A stretch of 56,174 bases of DNA from contig JBQCCR010000082.1 in assembly GCA_051961995.1 (NCBI GenBank), positions 1-56,174 on the forward strand. The letters are read 5' to 3'. Shown piece after piece: positions 54,686 through 56,174 of the stretch. Numbering within the stretch: position 1 is the stretch's first letter; each line of letters starts with the position of its first letter. Source of the DNA: 66-474 sp051961995. Lineage in GTDB: Bacteria > Pseudomonadota > Gammaproteobacteria > Xanthomonadales > Rhodanobacteraceae. The notes beneath the pieces were generated by a model. It worked only from the letters and a program-made list of their open reading frames with translations. It did no database searches and was not told where the DNA came from. Made by a program: the position numbers and the translations under genes.

Positions 54686-55372
54686 ATGCGCGTGCTGGTG
54701 ATCGAAGACAACAACGACATCGCGACCAACATCGGCGATTACCTGGAGGACCACGGGCATGTGGTGGATTTCGCCGGCGACGGCGTTACCGGCCTGCATC
54801 TCGCGGTGGTCAACGAGTTCGATGTAATCGTGCTGGACCTCACCCTGCCGGGCATGGACGGGCTGGAGGTCTGCCGCAAGCTGCGCGGCGAGGCGCACAA
54901 ACACACGCCGATCCTGATGCTGACCGCGCGTGATGCGCTGGACCAGAAGCTGGTCGGCTTCGAATCCGGCGCCGATGACTACATGACCAAGCCGTTCGCG
55001 CTGCAGGAACTGGCCGCGCGGCTGGAAGTTCTGGCGCGGCGCGGCAAGGGACCGCAAAGCCGCGTGCTGAAGGTGTCCGATCTCACCTTCAATCTCGACA
55101 CGCTCACCGTGATGCGCGACGGCAAGCCTATCCAGTTGAATCCGATCGGGCTGAAACTGCTGCAGGCACTGATGGAAGCCAGCCCCTCGGTGGTGACGCG
55201 GCAGGATCTCGAGCAGCGCGTGTGGGGCGAGGAGCTGCCGGATTCGGATTCCCTGCGCGTGCACATCCATGGCTTGCGCGCGGCCATAGACAAGCCGTTC
55301 GACAAGCCGCTGATTCACACCCGCCACGGAATCGGCTACCGCATGGTAGACCCGGATGCCGTCGCGACGTAG
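54686..55372 (+). CDS. OmpR/PhoP-family response regulator
   Basis: 228 residues from ATG 54686 (232 from 54674). Receiver domain: VIEDNNDIATNIGDYLED, phospho-acceptor D51 (VIVLDLTLPGMDGLEV), LMLTARDALDQK, and a Lys in DDYMTKPFALQEL. The winged-helix DNA-binding domain has LNPIGLKLLQALMEASPSVV, TRQDLEQRVWGEELPDSDSL and HIHGLRAAIDKPF. It pairs with the downstream kinase, whose ATG overlaps its 3' end by 17 bases. Target genes are not visible; the M56-BlaI block and the two exported proteins are the nearest candidates. Confidence 0.93.
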   Translation: MRVLVIEDNNDIATNIGDYLEDHGHVVDFAGDGVTGLHLAVVNEFDVIVLDLTLPGMDGLEVCRKLRGEAHKHTPILMLTARDALDQKLVGFESGADDYMTKPFALQELAARLEVLARRGKGPQSRVLKVSDLTFNLDTLTVMRDGKPIQLNPIGLKLLQALMEASPSVVTRQDLEQRVWGEELPDSDSLRVHIHGLRAAIDKPFDKPLIHTRHGIGYRMVDPDAVAT

Positions 55373-56174
55373 GCTGCGCAGCCGCATCATCCTTTCCTAC
55401 GCGCTGCTCGGTTTCGGGCTGGCGATCCTGTTCGCGTTCGCGGCGGTGTACGTGCGCAACACGGTGGAAGATCGTGTGCTCAACGCGCAATTGCAGAACG
55501 ATGTGGACAACATCGTCAAGCAGGTACGCGCCGACCCCACCCGCCCTCCCGGCGTGAACCTGGTCATCCCGTGGGTGTTCAGCAAGCACAAGGAATACAA
55601 GATTCCGTTGGCCTGGCAGAACTTCGATACCGGTGTGCACGACTGGACCGGCATCGGTTCGGACGGCCTCGTGCATCATTACAAGATCGCGGTACGCCGC
55701 GCGCAGGACTACGACGCCTTTGAGTTGTACGACGTGACCCGCGAAGAGCTGGGCAAGCGCCAGCTGCTCACGGCGCTGGTCGCGACCGTCATCCTGCTCG
55801 GCGTGGCCTCCCTGCTGATCGGCATCTGGTTGTCGGCGCGGGTCATGAGCCCGGTCACCGAACTCGCCGCACGCCTGCGCGCGCGTCGCGCCGGTACGCT
55901 GGAACCGCTGGCGCCGTACTTCGCCGAGGACGAGGTCGGCGAACTTGCTTTGGCGCTGGACGACTATGCCGAACGTCAGACTGCCATGATCGCTCGCGAT
56001 CGAGAGTTCAACGCCGACGTCAGCCATGAATTGCGCACGCCGCTGGCGGTGATCGCCACCACCACCGAACTGCTGATGGGCAATCCGGAACTGCCGGAGA
56101 AAGCCAAGGTGCGGCTGAAACGCATCGAGCGCGCGGTGCGGCAATCCACCGAGCTCACGCAGGCGCTGCTGCTG
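55356..56174 (+). CDS. Sensor histidine kinase, 5' part (3' end outside window)
   Basis: 273 residues are seen, starting at ATG 55356 inside the end of the response regulator gene (17-base overlap). Helix 1 is about 11-32 (LSYALLGFGLAILFAFAAVY), the periplasmic sensor about 33-135 (no named domain; contains NLVIPWVFSKHKEYK and the aromatic stretch WQNFDTGVHDWTGIG), helix 2 about 137-159, HAMP about 160-212 with PVTELAARLRAR, and a HisKA domain with the phosphorylated H224 (FNADVSHELRTPLAVI). The catalytic ATPase domain lies beyond the window. Orthodox class I kinase. Confidence 0.93.
   Translation, partial: MPSRRRLRSRIILSYALLGFGLAILFAFAAVYVRNTVEDRVLNAQLQNDVDNIVKQVRADPTRPPGVNLVIPWVFSKHKEYKIPLAWQNFDTGVHDWTGIGSDGLVHHYKIAVRRAQDYDAFELYDVTREELGKRQLLTALVATVILLGVASLLIGIWLSARVMSPVTELAARLRARRAGTLEPLAPYFAEDEVGELALALDDYAERQTAMIARDREFNADVSHELRTPLAVIATTTELLMGNPELPEKAKVRLKRIERAVRQSTELTQALLL

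Overview
The window is GC-rich chromosomal DNA, densely packed, with both strands used in operon-sized blocks. Gene content and order point to a gammaproteobacterium of the Xanthomonadales/Lysobacterales (Rhodanobacteraceae or Lysobacteraceae type). The markers are gmk/rpoZ/spoT/ridA/recG with a type B ribosomal protein L31, gltA, mrcA divergent from pilMNOPQ, a MoxR-DUF58-Bat operon, thiS-thiG-trmB, and a BlaI/M56-TonB pair. The placement is inference from gene content; no species is claimed. Apart from the genes cut at each end, I see no broken gene, transposase, prophage or CRISPR array.

Layout: 1-426 is the 3' end of a cupin/JmjC-like gene. 443-3094 (minus) carries rph, rdgB and hemW (nucleotide and heme-related housekeeping). 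3268-4751 carries yicC and gmk. 4803-8108 is an Mla lipid-transport operon (mlaF, E, D, C, B), and mlaA faces it from the other strand (8099-8968). 9252-14914 holds rpoZ, a bifunctional (p)ppGpp enzyme gene (spoT), ridA, recG and rpmE2. gltA follows, then an unknown gene and mrcA on the minus strand, and pilM-Q on the plus strand behind a clear sigma70 promoter with an adjacent palindrome.

25583-32628 is a six-gene MoxR/DUF58/DUF4381/VWA/VWA-TPR/BatD operon. Then come a macro-domain protein, MscL and an FAH-family hydrolase (minus), a four-gene MacAB-like ABC exporter (plus), and a minus block with an LpxO-like oxygenase, an EamA transporter, an Ada-like AraC-MGMT fusion and a small membrane protein. 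These are followed by a Rieske protein (plus) and a large SLC13/RCK permease (minus), trmB-thiG-thiS (minus), a long FecR/DUF6600 protein with a Gln/Arg-rich tail (minus), tRNA-Gly(CCC) and rimK. The last 5 kb holds two tandem paralogous secreted proteins, blaI, an M56-TonB membrane peptidase and a two-component system whose kinase runs off the end.

Intergenic regions are rich in short dispersed repeats: a 117-bp element present twice in inverted orientation (one copy supplies the hemW start), a 28-bp CGTCAYYCCGGCG family, GGCGGGTCTTGACCCGCC palindromes that encode the C-terminal tails of two proteins, and an 8-copy heptamer directly before ridA. The most novel-looking unit is the 51.2-56.2 kb block. 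There, two small exported paralogs, each behind its own promoter, carry a Cys-x6-GSxIP-x3-Cys motif that is loosely echoed at the tail of the neighbouring M56-TonB protein.
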